64,000 nt of DNA from Hymenobacter lapidiphilus (GTDB lineage: Bacteria > Bacteroidota > Bacteroidia > Cytophagales > Hymenobacteraceae). Each line of letters opens with the position of its first letter. The stretch's first letter is position 1. The position numbers and the translations under genes are program-made. The notes beneath the pieces are model-generated. The model saw only the letters and a program-made list of their open reading frames with translations, was not told the DNA's origin and ran no database searches. The stretch is from assembly GCF_003417065.2 (NCBI RefSeq), contig NZ_QVLT01000024.1, positions 1 to 64,000 on the forward strand. Direction: 5' to 3'. Below are positions 1-8,880 of this stretch, piece after piece.

Positions 1-1002
1 GGCGTAGGGCGCGAGGTCGGTGGGGTCGAACGTGTCGGCGGCGCAGCAGCGGGCGGCGTGTTCGGCGGCCAGCAGCCCGCTGATAACGGCCGTGTCGATG
101 CCGTGGCCCTGCAACGGGTCGATGAGGGCGGCCGCGTCGCCGCAGAGCAGGGCGCGGGGGCCGGTGAGGGGCCGGGCCGAGCCGCCCAGCGGCAGCCCGA
201 AGCCCTGAATCGGGCCCAGCTGCCGGGCCCGGGTGAAGCGCGGCACCAGGTGCGGGTGGGTTTCGAGCAGCTCCTGCAACACCAGTTTCAGGTCGAGTTT
301 CTGGCGGGCCACATCCGAGGAAAGCATGCCGAAACCCACGTTGAAGCGACCCGCGCCCACCGGAAACACCCAGCAGTAACCGGCCCGGTAGCGGCCCAGA
401 AACAGAAAGTCGCTGGTAGTGGCGGGCACATCATCAACCTCCTCAAAATAGGCCCGCACGGCGGCGCAATGCCGGGCGCGGTCGAGCGGGGCGGGTGCCA
501 GGGCGCGGGCTACGGCCGAGTGAGCCCCGTCGCAGCCGATGAGCAGACGGGCCGTGAGGCGGGTACCGTCGGCGAGCTGCACCGCCGCGCCGTCGGCATC
601 GGCCGTTACGGTTTTTACGGAGCTGTTTTCGCGGATATCGGTATCAGTATGGCGGCGCACGAGCGTCAGCAGAGCATCGTCGAAATGCAGGCGCGGCGAG
701 TTGAACGCGGGGGCCTGCCAGTGCACGCTCACGCCGGTGCCGGCCGGCGACACGAGGCGGCTGGTACGCATATCGGTGCGGTGGCCGGCCGTGAGCTCGC
801 GCAGCTCGGCAGCCCAAGCGGGGTTAAGGCGCGTGAGGGCCTTGAGGGCGGGGCTGGGAATGGCGTCGCCGCACACTTTATCGCGCGGAAATTGGGCCTT
901 ATCGAGCAGGACCACCCGCAGGCCACTGCCGGCCAGCCCCAGCGCGCAGGCCGTACCCGCCGGCCCCGCTCCCACTATCAGCACATCGTAATCGTAGGGC
1001 AT
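1..1002 (-). CDS. FAD-dependent oxidoreductase, geranylgeranyl reductase family (C-terminus cut by window edge)
   Basis: 334 residues are present from an ATG at 1002; the frame stays open to base 1, so the C-terminal end is missing. The N-terminus has the Rossmann FAD-binding loop GAGPAG at residues 11-16, followed by a DKxxFPRDKVCGD segment typical of the geranylgeranyl reductase / menaquinone reductase group. A GCDGAHSAVAR motif follows mid-protein and GDAAALIDPLQGHGID near the end, which are the second and third FAD contacts of this superfamily. Such enzymes reduce isoprenoid chains or act as halogenase- or hydroxylase-like flavoproteins; the exact substrate cannot be told from sequence. 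The reading is unbroken and family membership is firm; the substrate is not known. Confidence 0.88.
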   Translation of the reverse strand, partial: MPYDYDVLIVGAGPAGTACALGLAGSGLRVVLLDKAQFPRDKVCGDAIPSPALKALTRLNPAWAAELRELTAGHRTDMRTSRLVSPAGTGVSVHWQAPAFNSPRLHFDDALLTLVRRHTDTDIRENSSVKTVTADADGAAVQLADGTRLTARLLIGCDGAHSAVARALAPAPLDRARHCAAVRAYFEEVDDVPATTSDFLFLGRYRAGYCWVFPVGAGRFNVGFGMLSSDVARQKLDLKLVLQELLETHPHLVPRFTRARQLGPIQGFGLPLGGSARPLTGPRALLCGDAAALIDPLQGHGIDTAVISGLLAAEHAARCCAADTFDPTDLAPYA

Positions 1003-1041
1003 TTGGGGGAAGTATTGAGGCCTTGATGATTGAACGTAGAC

Positions 1042-1188
1042 AAAGAACGGTCATGCTGAGCGAAGCGGAGCGCAGTCGAAGCATCTCTACCGCAATGGTA
1101 ATCCTGTCGTCGGGTTTACTACTGCGGTAGAGATGCTTCGACTACGGCTCCGCCTTCGCGGACGCCAGATGAGGCATGACCGTTCTTT
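1042..1188. repeat. Long intergenic inverted repeat, copy 1 (GTCATGCTGAGCG family)
   Basis: Outer arms AAAGAACGGTCATGC (1042-1056) and its reverse complement (1174-1188) enclose a second matching pair built around GTCGAAGCATCTCTACCGC and GCGGTAGAGATGCTTCGAC. It lies between two minus-strand genes in tandem. Related copies occur at 7663, 23498, 28292, 35365, 39223, 54186, 56632 and 60891. Confidence 0.9.
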
Positions 1189-1217
1189 TATCCTGTGCCC
1201 CCTTTCCCTCTCCCCTC

Positions 1218-1880
1218 CTACCCCTCCACCGCGTCGCGCAGAAAATCGGTAAAGGGGCGCATGGCCTGGAAGGCAGCGGGCACGTATTCGGCCAGGTTGA
1301 GCTGGCGGGCGGTGGCATCGGGCACTGGGTGCGACACGACGAAGCTTTTGTGGCGGAGCAGGGCCAGGTCGGGGTGGTCGGCGGGGTAGCCGGCGGGCGG
1401 ACGCTTGAGTTGGTCGCCTTCGAGGCCCGGAAAGAACTTCCGGAACGCGGGCGCTTTCAGGATAGCGTGCAGGGCGGGGCCGTTGTAGTCGATTTCCTGG
1501 CGGATGTGGGCCAGCTGCTCCTTTTCGGGTTGGTAGATGCCGCCGGCCATCATCGTCTGGCCGCCGGGGCCAAGCTGGAAGTAGTAGCCGGGGCCGATGC
1601 TGTGCTTGCCGCCCACCGAGAAGTAGGCGCTGAAGTGGGTTTTGTACGGCTCCTTGCGCTTGGAAAACCGCACGTCGCGGTAGATGCGGAAGATGCACTT
1701 CTTGGCCTCCAGCGTCGCCAGCGCGGGTTCTTCAGCCGCCAGCACCCCCAGAATTTGGCCCACCAGCACCTCAAATTCGCGGCGCAGTTGGTCGTAGATG
1801 GATTTGCGGGCCTGGAACCACTCCCGGTCGTTGTGTTGAGCGAGGTCGGTCAGGAAACTAAAAAGCGCGGACTGGTTCAT
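1218..1880 (-). CDS. DUF2461 family protein
   Basis: About 220 residues matching the DUF2461 (TIGR02453) family across its full length. Visible hallmarks are the NDREWFQARK segment near the N-terminus, IYRDVRFSKRKEPYKTHF in the middle, and a glycine-rich GPGYYFQLGPGG stretch. The family's biochemical function is unknown. I chose the ATG at 1880, which gives the usual MNQSALFSFL beginning; an upstream in-frame ATG at 1901 adds seven residues (MPLPLLL) with no family support. The gene stands alone between a long inverted repeat and a DUF4174 gene on the same strand. Confidence 0.85.
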   Translation of the reverse strand: MNQSALFSFLTDLAQHNDREWFQARKSIYDQLRREFEVLVGQILGVLAAEEPALATLEAKKCIFRIYRDVRFSKRKEPYKTHFSAYFSVGGKHSIGPGYYFQLGPGGQTMMAGGIYQPEKEQLAHIRQEIDYNGPALHAILKAPAFRKFFPGLEGDQLKRPPAGYPADHPDLALLRHKSFVVSHPVPDATARQLNLAEYVPAAFQAMRPFTDFLRDAVEG

Positions 1881-1947
1881 AAGCAGCAAAGGTAGCGGCA
1901 ACGGTTGGATGTCGCTTGTCAGAAAACACGTCGTTCTGATGGCCAGC

Positions 1948-2400
1948 CTACTTTACCCGCTTCATTTCCTGCCGCCGCATGGGCATGCCGTCGATGGTAG
2001 CGAACAGGGCGGCGGGGGCCACTGGCACGGTATCGCGCCGCTTCACGCCCCCGTCTTTGCCAAGCAGCAGCACCTGAAAAGCATCCGTTTTCACCCCCAG
2101 GCGGCGCAGATAAGCCCGGTCGGTGGCCGCCAAACCGGGCACCACCAGCGTCCGAACCAGTACGTCGCGCTCAGCGAGGCCAGCCTGCGCGGCTTGCAGC
2201 AACGCGCGTTGGGCCAGTAGCTGGGCATCGGTGGCAGCCGGCGCGCAGATGAGCAGCACCCGCTGCCGCCAGCGGGCCGCTTTCACGGTGTTTTCCAGGG
2301 AATTTTCCAAAGCGTTTTGGTTGGAAGTCTGCGCCCGGACACTGGTAGTCACGAGGGCCAGGCTGGTCATTAGCAGCAGGCAGAAGAACCGAATCAGCAT
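1948..2400 (-). CDS. DUF4174 domain-containing secreted protein
   Basis: About 150 residues. A signal peptide covers roughly residues 1-22 (MLIRFFCLLLMTSLALVTT, then a VRAQ cleavage region). The mature part fits DUF4174: a WRQRVLLICAP strand, a helix with ALLQAAQAGLAERDV, a LLGKDGGVKRR turn and the C-terminal IDGMPMRRQEM signature. The family resembles a thioredoxin-like fold without redox cysteines; its role is unknown and the protein is probably periplasmic. The frame stays open upstream to 2541, but those residues precede a good signal peptide and are not supported. I therefore start at the ATG at 2400. Confidence 0.8.
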   Translation of the reverse strand: MLIRFFCLLLMTSLALVTTSVRAQTSNQNALENSLENTVKAARWRQRVLLICAPAATDAQLLAQRALLQAAQAGLAERDVLVRTLVVPGLAATDRAYLRRLGVKTDAFQVLLLGKDGGVKRRDTVPVAPAALFATIDGMPMRRQEMKRVK

Positions 2401-2503
2401 GAAGTGGCAACGCAACCCGTCCCGGCATGGTGCCCCGGCGGCTACTCCGGCGCGTGCGAACTGGCCTTCGGATTGGGGCATTTTATCGGGTTGAAAAGGG
2501 GCA

Positions 2504-3454
2504 TTATCCGAGTTGGGCGAGCCAGTCAAACAGTTTTTCATAAGCGGCGGCGCGCACGGTAGGAACCGACAGAAACACGTCGTGTACGGCGTCGGGCAGG
2601 GCGTGCAGCGTTACGTGCGGCCCCAGGCGCGGCGCGAGGCGGCGGATGTCGGCCACGTTGAGCACGATGTCGGCGCGGCGGAACTCCTCCCGCCACTGCC
2701 GGCCGCGGCGCTGCGCCCGGCGTGCAGCACCAGCACGGGGCAGCGGCAGCTTGAGTCCGTGCCGCACCTGCCGTTGCCCCCGCAGAATGGCGCCCAGCCA
2801 GCCCGTGTTCACCGGAAAAACGTGGTTGGGCTTCCAGGCCAGATTGTAATCCCACTCGCCCCGATACGCCTGGTGCAGACTCTGGCCATACGTATCGGGC
2901 AGGCCGGCGGGCAGGGGCAGGTTGGGCAGCATCCGGCCCACGGCCCCGGCCAGCGGCGCGGCTACCCTGCGCCGTAGCCACGGCTGATTGAGGGCCAGAA
3001 ACGGGCTATTGAGCACCAGCGCCGCAAAGCTGGCCGGGTGCCGGGCCGCGTACAGGGCCGCAATGAGGCCGCCGGTAGAGTGGCCGCTGAGCACGATACG
3101 CGGGTGGCCGGCGGCCCGGATTTCGGTCAGCGCCGCATCGAGGTCGGCATCATAATCGCGCAGGTCGCGCTCGTTGTTGGGCCGCTGCTGGGGCAACAGG
3201 GCCCGGCCATACTTGCGCAGGTCGAGGGCGAAAAAATGGTAGCCGTGGGCGACATACTGCGCGGCCATTTCACGCTGAAAAAAGTAGTCGTTGAACCCGT
3301 GCACGCAGCCCACGGCCCCGCTGGCGGGCGCGGTGGGCTGCGGCAGGTAGCGTACCAGCACGGCCTGCACGGGGCCTTCGTAGTCGGGCGGCTGGGGCAG
3401 CGCCAACTGGCCGAAGTCGGAACCGAGCGGGTCGGGCTGGTAGGGAGGCTTCAT
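2504..3454 (-). CDS. Alpha/beta hydrolase (serine lipase/lysophospholipase-like), with a short internal out-of-frame stretch
   Basis: About 316 residues from the ATG at 3454 (an in-frame TTG at 3490 is less likely). The alpha/beta hydrolase core shows the HGFNDYFF oxyanion loop, the nucleophile elbow GHSTGG and a late DAVHDVF motif with the catalytic histidine. The fold resembles monoacylglycerol-lipase-type enzymes; the substrate is unknown. At about 2695-2745 the translation reads LPRAGAARRAQRRGRQW. The next frame there reads PVLVLHAGRS, the expected beta-strand of the family, before the original frame resumes at QWREEFRRADIVLN. Two compensating one-base indels explain this, so the stop codon is unaffected. 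Confidence 0.8.
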   Translation of the reverse strand: MKPPYQPDPLGSDFGQLALPQPPDYEGPVQAVLVRYLPQPTAPASGAVGCVHGFNDYFFQREMAAQYVAHGYHFFALDLRKYGRALLPQQRPNNERDLRDYDADLDAALTEIRAAGHPRIVLSGHSTGGLIAALYAARHPASFAALVLNSPFLALNQPWLRRRVAAPLAGAVGRMLPNLPLPAGLPDTYGQSLHQAYRGEWDYNLAWKPNHVFPVNTGWLGAILRGQRQVRHGLKLPLPRAGAARRAQRRGRQWREEFRRADIVLNVADIRRLAPRLGPHVTLHALPDAVHDVFLSVPTVRAAAYEKLFDWLAQLG

Positions 3455-3576
3455 GTGGGGCAGTGTACGCAGAAATAGCGACTTCAACAATTCAACTGGC
3501 CCTATATACCAGTCTGGCCGGGCCCCGCGTTGGGTAGTTGCTTCCTGTTTTTGAGGATAATATTACCTGCTTCCCG

Positions 3577-4341
3577 ATGCGGAATTACCTCTTTCTGTCG
3601 GCGGCGCTGGTGCTGGTGGCAGCCCTGGCTGCCCGCCCGGCCACCCAGCAGCCCGAATCCGACCCAGGTTTCCGCACCGAGCAGCTGCGCTACCCCCGAG
3701 TGCGCGAGGCCTACGCCCAGTACCAGAACCCAGTGCGGGCCCTGCTGCGCCGCTACGAGCTGGTTCCGGAACGGCTGGAGCTATTCGTGCGGGCCTTCAA
3801 AATAGGGCGGCGGGTAGAAGTGTGGGCCCGCAACCGGGGCGCGGGGCCGTTCGTGCTGCTGCGCACCTTCGGACTGGCCGGCACTTCGGGCACGCTGGGC
3901 CCCAAGCGTCGGGCCGGCGACGGGCAGATTCCGGAAGGCTTCTACACCATCAACCGATTCAACCCAAATAGCCGGTACCTGCTTTCCCTGGGCCTCGACT
4001 ACCCCAACGCGGCCGACCAGTTGCGCACCACCACCGGCCTCGACCCCGGCGACAATATTTTCCTGCACGGCTCGAACGAAACCATCGGCTGCCTGCCCAT
4101 CACCGATGCGGGCATTCGGGAGCTTTATGTGTTGGCCGTAGAAGCGCGCGCCGCCGGGCAGCTCACCATTCCGGTGCACATCTTCCCGTTCGAGCTGACG
4201 GCCGACCAGCTGGCCCGCCGACAGGCCAGCCCTCATCTGGCGTTCTGGCAGGAGCTGGCCCCGGGCTACCAGCATTTCGAAACTCACCACGAGCTGCCCA
4301 CCGTGACGGTGGCCGCCGCCGGGACCTACGTAGTGCGCTGA
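3577..4341 (+). CDS. Murein L,D-transpeptidase family protein (YkuD domain, YafK-like)
   Basis: About 254 residues with an N-terminal signal peptide (MRNYLFLSAALVLVAALAA). The catalytic domain shows HGSN at about residue 164 and ETIGCLPI with the nucleophile cysteine at about residue 172, the HGx(n)SxGC pattern of YkuD enzymes in the YafK branch. Upstream, GDGQIPEGFYTI and LGLDYPNAAD are also typical of that branch. These proteins act in the periplasm on peptidoglycan peptides, making or breaking L,D-linkages. The ATG at 3577 places the signal peptide at the terminus; an in-frame TTG at 3538 would bury it. Confidence 0.85.
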   Translation: MRNYLFLSAALVLVAALAARPATQQPESDPGFRTEQLRYPRVREAYAQYQNPVRALLRRYELVPERLELFVRAFKIGRRVEVWARNRGAGPFVLLRTFGLAGTSGTLGPKRRAGDGQIPEGFYTINRFNPNSRYLLSLGLDYPNAADQLRTTTGLDPGDNIFLHGSNETIGCLPITDAGIRELYVLAVEARAAGQLTIPVHIFPFELTADQLARRQASPHLAFWQELAPGYQHFETHHELPTVTVAAAGTYVVR

Positions 4342-4373
4342 ACCCCACCGGGCCCGCACCGTACCTTGCAGCC

Positions 4374-4940
4374 ATGAAAACGCTTTCCATTCACGATTTT
4401 CCGATTCCAGCGAACCTGCGCGCCGCGGCCGTACTCGTGCCCGTTTTCCGCGACGCAGCCGGCGAGCTGCAGGTGGTGATGGTGCGGCGAACAGCCTTCG
4501 GGGTGCATGGCGGGCAGCTGGCTTTCCCCGGCGGCAAGCCCGAACCCCACGACGCCGCCGACCTCTGGGCCACGGCCCGGCGCGAGGCGTTCGAGGAAAT
4601 CGGCCTGCCGACTACCAGCGTGGCGCTGCTGGCGGCTCTGCCTGCCGTGCCCATGCCCTCGGGCTTCCGCATCAGCCCGTTTCTGGGCCGCATCGAGCGG
4701 CCGGCGGCCTGGCAGCGGCAGGCTTCGGAGGTGGATGAGGTGCTGGAAATTCCGCTGCGCCACCTGGTGGCCCCCGCCACGCACACCGAGGAAATCTGGG
4801 AGCTGCCCGGCTGGCCCGGCCCCCGGCAGGTGCCCTTCTACCGCGTGGGGCCCGAGGGAAATTACCCGCTTTGGGGCGCGAGCTACCGCATCATCCAGCC
4901 GCTGCTGCCGCGGCTGCTGGCCGGCGAGTGGGCATTTTGA
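4374..4940 (+). CDS. Nudix hydrolase, CoA pyrophosphatase type
   Basis: 188 residues. The Nudix box is complete at about residues 53-78: GGKPEP, then REAFEEIGL (the Gx5Ex7REUXEEXGU pattern). It is preceded by HGGQLAFPGG, matching the QxxFPGG extension that distinguishes CoA-diphosphatases (NudL/YeaB branch) from other Nudix enzymes. Such enzymes split CoA and its derivatives into phosphopantetheine and 3',5'-ADP in the cytoplasm. It follows the L,D-transpeptidase by 32 bases on the same strand. A TACCTTG sequence lies just upstream of the ATG. The family is sure and the CoA specificity is inferred from the motif. Confidence 0.87.
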   Translation: MKTLSIHDFPIPANLRAAAVLVPVFRDAAGELQVVMVRRTAFGVHGGQLAFPGGKPEPHDAADLWATARREAFEEIGLPTTSVALLAALPAVPMPSGFRISPFLGRIERPAAWQRQASEVDEVLEIPLRHLVAPATHTEEIWELPGWPGPRQVPFYRVGPEGNYPLWGASYRIIQPLLPRLLAGEWAF

Positions 4941-5020
4941 GCGGGTTTGTGGAAACGGTTGCGTGGCGCCCGAGTTTGCCTTCCGCAGTCTGCTGCCAGC
5001 ACACCACTTTGGCATGATAT

Positions 5021-5028
5021 TACGTTTG
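5021..5028 (+). promoter_or_regulatory. Possible -7 element (TACGTTTG)
   Basis: Matches the Bacteroidota TAnnTTTG -7 element and lies 8 bases before the ATG at 5037. No clear -33 TTTG sits at the usual spacing, and the leader would be almost nil, so this is tentative. Confidence 0.3.
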
Positions 5029-5036
5029 TAGCTGGT

Positions 5037-6149
5037 ATGAAAATCTTTGCCTCTTTCCGTTTCGCCCTTCTGTTGCCGCTTCTGTCCGGGCTACTGCCAA
5101 GCGCGGCCCTGGCCCAACGCGAGCAGTCCACCTGGCTGTTTGGGCAGCAGGCAGGCCTGCAGTTTCCGGCCGATGGCGGCGTGCCTACGCCGCTGCTCAC
5201 CAGCAAAATGGCCACCTACGAGGGCTCGGCCGTAGCGGCCAATAAGCAGGGCCAGCTGCTGTTTTATACCAACGGCGAGCTGGTGTTTAACCGCCAGCAC
5301 CAGGTAATGCCCAACGGCCGCAAGCTGATGGGCTCGAATTCCAGCACCCAAAGTGCCCTGATTGTGCCCGACCCGGGCAGCGGCAATATCTTCTACATCT
5401 TCACCACCGGCGCCCAGGGCGGCCCCAACGGCCTGCGCTACTCCACCCTCGACATGACCCGCGACAATGGCCTGGGCGACCTGGTGCGCCTTAACGCCCT
5501 GCTCGTGTCCCCGGTGGCCGAGAAGCTGGCCGCCGTGCGCCACCAGAACGGCCGCGACGTGTGGGTGGTAGCGCACCGCTGGAATTCCAACGCCTTCGTG
5601 AGCTTTCTGGTGACGCCCGACGGCGTGCAGAGTAAGCCCGTGATGAGCAACGTGGGCAGCATGCACGCCGGCCCCGGCCGCAACGCCATCGGTGCCCTCA
5701 AGTTCTCACCCGACGGCCGCCAGCTGGCCCTGGCCCTGTGGCGCGAAGCCAACAAATACGAGGTCTTCGACTTTGACCGCACAACCGGCCAGGTGCGCAA
5801 CCCGCGTTCCTACGGCCCCTACCCCGAGGCCTACGGCGTCGAGTTTTCGCCCGATGGCAGCAAGCTTTACGGCTCCAGCAACGGCGAAGGCGGCGGCCAG
5901 GCCCAGATTTACCAAATCGATCTGAAAAGCGGCCAGGCCACGGTTATCGGCAAGTCGGCCAACCGCAAAGTAGGCTCCCTGCAACGCGCGCCCGACGGCA
6001 ACATCTACGTCTCGCGTGAAGACAACCCGTTTCTGGGCATCATCAAGAACCCCAACTCCGCCGAGGCCAGCTACGTGGATGACGGCCTCAAGCTTGGCGG
6101 CCGCCGCGGCAAGCTCGGCCTCCCCAACTTCATCACCGAACCGAAGTAA
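5037..6149 (+). CDS. Secreted WD40/PD40-like beta-propeller protein
   Basis: 370 residues. A signal peptide (MKIFASFRFALLLPLLSGLLPSA) ends near an ALAQ site. The mature protein starts with STWLFGQQAGLQF, a sequence seen at the start of many Bacteroidota extracellular propeller proteins, and contains repeated PD40-type motifs such as LKFSPDGRQLALALW and VEFSPDGSKLYGSS. No T9SS sorting domain is present at the C-terminus (it ends in GLPNFITEPK), which is notable because related proteins often carry one. The ATG at 5037 was chosen because the in-frame upstream start at 4947 lies before the signal peptide. The role is unknown; it may bind a ligand or cell-surface partner. Confidence 0.75.
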   Translation: MKIFASFRFALLLPLLSGLLPSAALAQREQSTWLFGQQAGLQFPADGGVPTPLLTSKMATYEGSAVAANKQGQLLFYTNGELVFNRQHQVMPNGRKLMGSNSSTQSALIVPDPGSGNIFYIFTTGAQGGPNGLRYSTLDMTRDNGLGDLVRLNALLVSPVAEKLAAVRHQNGRDVWVVAHRWNSNAFVSFLVTPDGVQSKPVMSNVGSMHAGPGRNAIGALKFSPDGRQLALALWREANKYEVFDFDRTTGQVRNPRSYGPYPEAYGVEFSPDGSKLYGSSNGEGGGQAQIYQIDLKSGQATVIGKSANRKVGSLQRAPDGNIYVSREDNPFLGIIKNPNSAEASYVDDGLKLGGRRGKLGLPNFITEPK

Positions 6150-6223
6150 ATTGGTGAATGAGTGAACTATCATTCCGACGCACGCGCAGCTAAGCCCCGC
6201 CCCTACAGCGTTCTGTAACCAAC

Positions 6224-7618
6224 TCAGTCACTTTTCCCGCCCAGCCGAAACCGCAGGAAACCAGCGGCGACCGACAGATAAGGGTTTTTGGAAGCCACCA
6301 GCCCCACTACGTCGCGGGTGCTGACGCCGGCTTCGTAGAAGGACGTGGAGAGCGTAAGGCCCAGCGGCACGGTCAGGCCGTAGCCCGCGCCGCCGCCCAG
6401 GCCGCTGCTCAGGCGCAGCCAGCGGACGGGCTTGAAATCGAGGCCCGCACCCACGAAAGGCGCGGTCAGGTTGCCGGCCACGTTGTTGAGGGGCAGCGTG
6501 ACGTCGAGACCGGCTTCGAAATACTCGCTCAGCCGCACGCCGGCCCCAACCCGCAGCTTGGTGGGCAGGTTGGCGCGGCGCTCCTGGCCGGCCTTGTACT
6601 CAAACAGGCTGTCGGTACCGGTACCGAAGATTTCAGCGGCTTCTTTGATGAAGTTGTAGGAGCCGATGCCCTCCGATTTGAGCTTCTTAAGCTTCTGGTC
6701 GTTGGCCGTGAGCAGGTTGCCGGTCCAGGTCATGTTGCCTAGGTCGGTAACGGCCACGCCCAGCCGCACGGCCTTGCCCACTTCAGCGGCCAGGCCCACG
6801 TCGAAGCCGTGGCCCTGGCCCACGGGCTTGAGGCCCGCGCCGGTTTTCAGGTTGAAACTGGGGTTGGCCGTGACGCTGCCGTAGTCTACATCAAACAGCG
6901 GCGAGAGGGAGCTGTAGGCCCGCAAGTCACCCGGCTCCACCCGAATATCAATAATGCCCACGCCCTGAATATAGCGGTAGCCGGCCCCGGCCGAGAGCTG
7001 GAACAACGGCAAATCAAGTATGCGCGTGCCCCAGGCCACGTTGAACTCGCTCAGGGCCGCCAGCTGCAGGTTGGTGCCGGCCAGCGCCTCCGTCACCAGC
7101 GGCACATTGCCGGCCGCCGTCAACTTATAAATGGGCGCATCACGACCCAGAAAGGCAATTTCAGCCGCGTTCTGGTTCAGGCCAATGTGTCCGGAAGTAC
7201 GCAGCCGGTGGCTGACGGCCACGCCCCCAACCACTGGCAGCTGCACCGACAGCCCCAGCGTGGTAGCGTCGGCGCTGAAATTGGCTACGTTATCAGAAGT
7301 GAAAGCGCGGGCAAATTCCTGCTTCTGGGCCGGCGTGAGGGCCTCGTTGGTATCAAAAACGAACTTGCGCAACTGCTGCCGCGTGAGGGCCTGCGAGCTG
7401 ACGCCGGCGCCCGCCTCGCCGATGGTAAACGCCACCAGCGCCCCGCCCCGCCGGCCCAGATTGGCCGGGTTGATGCCGATGGCCTGGAAATCGGTGGCAA
7501 ACGTGGTGGCCACTCCGCCCCGGCCGGTGGCCGTAAAGTTGCTCAGCTCGTTCTGGGCCCATCCAGCCCCGGGCAGGGCCAGCAGGCCGGCAGTAGTCAG
7601 GAGTAAAAAACGGTTCAT
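6224..7618 (-). CDS. DUF5723-type outer membrane beta-barrel protein
   Basis: About 464 residues. A signal peptide (MNRFLLLTTAGLLALPGAGWAQ) is followed by an alternating hydrophobic pattern of beta-barrel type. The early ATTFATDFQAIGINPANLGR segment matches FadL/PorV-like and DUF5723 proteins of Bacteroidota outer membranes. The protein ends in FLRFRLGGKSD. I start at the ATG at 7618. The frame is open further upstream to 7696, but those codons (MIRRMLSMTFYVNHS) are read from an inverted repeat and are not credible. The gene is divergent from meaB. Function is unknown; an outer-membrane location is likely. Confidence 0.75.
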   Translation of the reverse strand: MNRFLLLTTAGLLALPGAGWAQNELSNFTATGRGGVATTFATDFQAIGINPANLGRRGGALVAFTIGEAGAGVSSQALTRQQLRKFVFDTNEALTPAQKQEFARAFTSDNVANFSADATTLGLSVQLPVVGGVAVSHRLRTSGHIGLNQNAAEIAFLGRDAPIYKLTAAGNVPLVTEALAGTNLQLAALSEFNVAWGTRILDLPLFQLSAGAGYRYIQGVGIIDIRVEPGDLRAYSSLSPLFDVDYGSVTANPSFNLKTGAGLKPVGQGHGFDVGLAAEVGKAVRLGVAVTDLGNMTWTGNLLTANDQKLKKLKSEGIGSYNFIKEAAEIFGTGTDSLFEYKAGQERRANLPTKLRVGAGVRLSEYFEAGLDVTLPLNNVAGNLTAPFVGAGLDFKPVRWLRLSSGLGGGAGYGLTVPLGLTLSTSFYEAGVSTRDVVGLVASKNPYLSVAAGFLRFRLGGKSD

Positions 7619-7662
7619 GGGCGTAAATTGATGCGGGGGAAGTAGCTTGCAGGAGTGGTTCA

Positions 7663-7811
7663 CATAGAACGTCATGCTGAGCATTCTGCGTATCAAGCAG
7701 AGACGGAGCGTAGTCGAAGCATCTCTACCGCTTCGTGGCAGTCGTCCGGATTACCATTGCGGTAGAGATGCTTCGACTACGCGGACGCCAGATGAAGCAT
7801 GACGTTCTATG
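7663..7811. repeat. Long intergenic inverted repeat, copy 2, in a divergent intergenic space
   Basis: Outer arms CATAGAACGTCATGCT (7663-7678) and its reverse complement (7796-7811), inner arms around GTAGTCGAAGCATCTCTACCG. It sits between the divergent DUF5723 and meaB genes, so it cannot act here as a terminator for either. Its symmetry makes both flanking frames begin with the same false peptide, MTFY(V/A)NH. Confidence 0.9.
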
Positions 7812-7858
7812 CGAACCACAATTTAGCCTCAAAGATAACGCTCCACCCTGCTTTCCTC

Positions 7859-8836
7859 GTGCCCAAACGCTTTTCTGCTTCCGAATACAGTGAGGGGATT
7901 CTGGCCGGCAACCGCGTGCGGCTTAGCCAGGCTATTACTTTGGTGGAAAGCACGCTGCCCTCCGACCAGGAATTAGCCCAGCAGGTGCTCGATGCGGTGC
8001 TGCCCTACGCTGGCCGCTCGGTGCGGGTGGGCATTACGGGCGTGCCGGGCGTGGGCAAAAGCACGTTTATCGAGGCGCTGGGCCTGCATCTGGTGCGCGA
8101 GAAAGGCCACCGGCTGGCCGTATTGGCCGTCGACCCCAGCTCGCAGCGCGGCGGCGGCAGCATTCTGGGCGACAAAACCCGCATGAACGAGCTGGCCGCC
8201 CACCCGCAGGCTTTCATCCGCCCCTCGCCGGCCGGCCGTAGCCTGGGCGGCGTTACGCGCAGCACCCGCGAGGCGCTGCTGCTGTGCGAGGCGGCCGGCC
8301 ACGACGTCATTTTCGTGGAAACCGTGGGCGTGGGCCAGAGCGAAACCGCTGTGCATGGCATGGTCGATTTCTTCCTGCTGCTGATGCTGGCCGGGGCCGG
8401 CGACGAGCTGCAGGGCATCAAGAAGGGCATCATGGAAATGGCCGACGCCATCAGCATCACCAAGGCCGACCAGGGCAACGAAACCGCTGCCCGCCGGGCC
8501 CGCCACGAGTACCAGAACGCGCTGCATCTCTACCCGCTCTCCCCCAGCGGCTGGAGCCCCGAGGTTACCGTCAGCTCGGCCCTCACTGGCCAGGGCGTGC
8601 CTACGGTCTGGGAAATAGTAACGCGCTACGTGGCCCAGACCCAGGAAAACGGCTATTTCACCCAACGCCGCCAGGAGCAAAACCTGCACTGGCTCCACGA
8701 AACCATCCGCCAAAACCTGGAAACCCAGTTCTACCAGCGACCCGCAGTACGCGAGCAGCTGGCCGCCGTCGAGCAGGCCGTGCGCGACGGCCGCAAATCG
8801 GCCTTCGGCGCGGCCGGCGAGCTACTGGGCTTGTAG
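7859..8836 (+). CDS. meaB: Methylmalonyl-CoA mutase-associated GTPase MeaB
   Basis: About 325 residues, the family's usual length. It opens with [14 protein letters not shown], the typical N-terminal helix, followed by Walker A GVPGVGKS at residues 61-68, [20 protein letters not shown] (switch region), [11 protein letters not shown] (Walker B/G3) and SITKADQ (a variant NKxD). MeaB is the G3E-related GTPase that loads and protects the adenosylcobalamin cofactor of methylmalonyl-CoA mutase. The mutase genes are not in the window. I favour the GTG at 7859. An ATG at 7799 is in frame but belongs to the tip of an inverted repeat, so its extra 20 residues are doubtful. Confidence 0.9.
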   Translation: MPKRFSASEYSEGILAGNRVRLSQAITLVESTLPSDQELAQQVLDAVLPYAGRSVRVGITGVPGVGKSTFIEALGLHLVREKGHRLAVLAVDPSSQRGGGSILGDKTRMNELAAHPQAFIRPSPAGRSLGGVTRSTREALLLCEAAGHDVIFVETVGVGQSETAVHGMVDFFLLLMLAGAGDELQGIKKGIMEMADAISITKADQGNETAARRARHEYQNALHLYPLSPSGWSPEVTVSSALTGQGVPTVWEIVTRYVAQTQENGYFTQRRQEQNLHWLHETIRQNLETQFYQRPAVREQLAAVEQAVRDGRKSAFGAAGELLGL

Positions 8837-8880
8837 AACGGCCCGCACTGCTCAACTCCGTTTCGCGGTACGGGCCGGGC

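Noticed and set aside
7663..7811. ATG codons inside the repeat as starts of the DUF5723 gene (7696) and meaB (7799)
   Set aside because: Both would begin with the same peptide because of the inverted symmetry, and both families start later (7618 and 7859).
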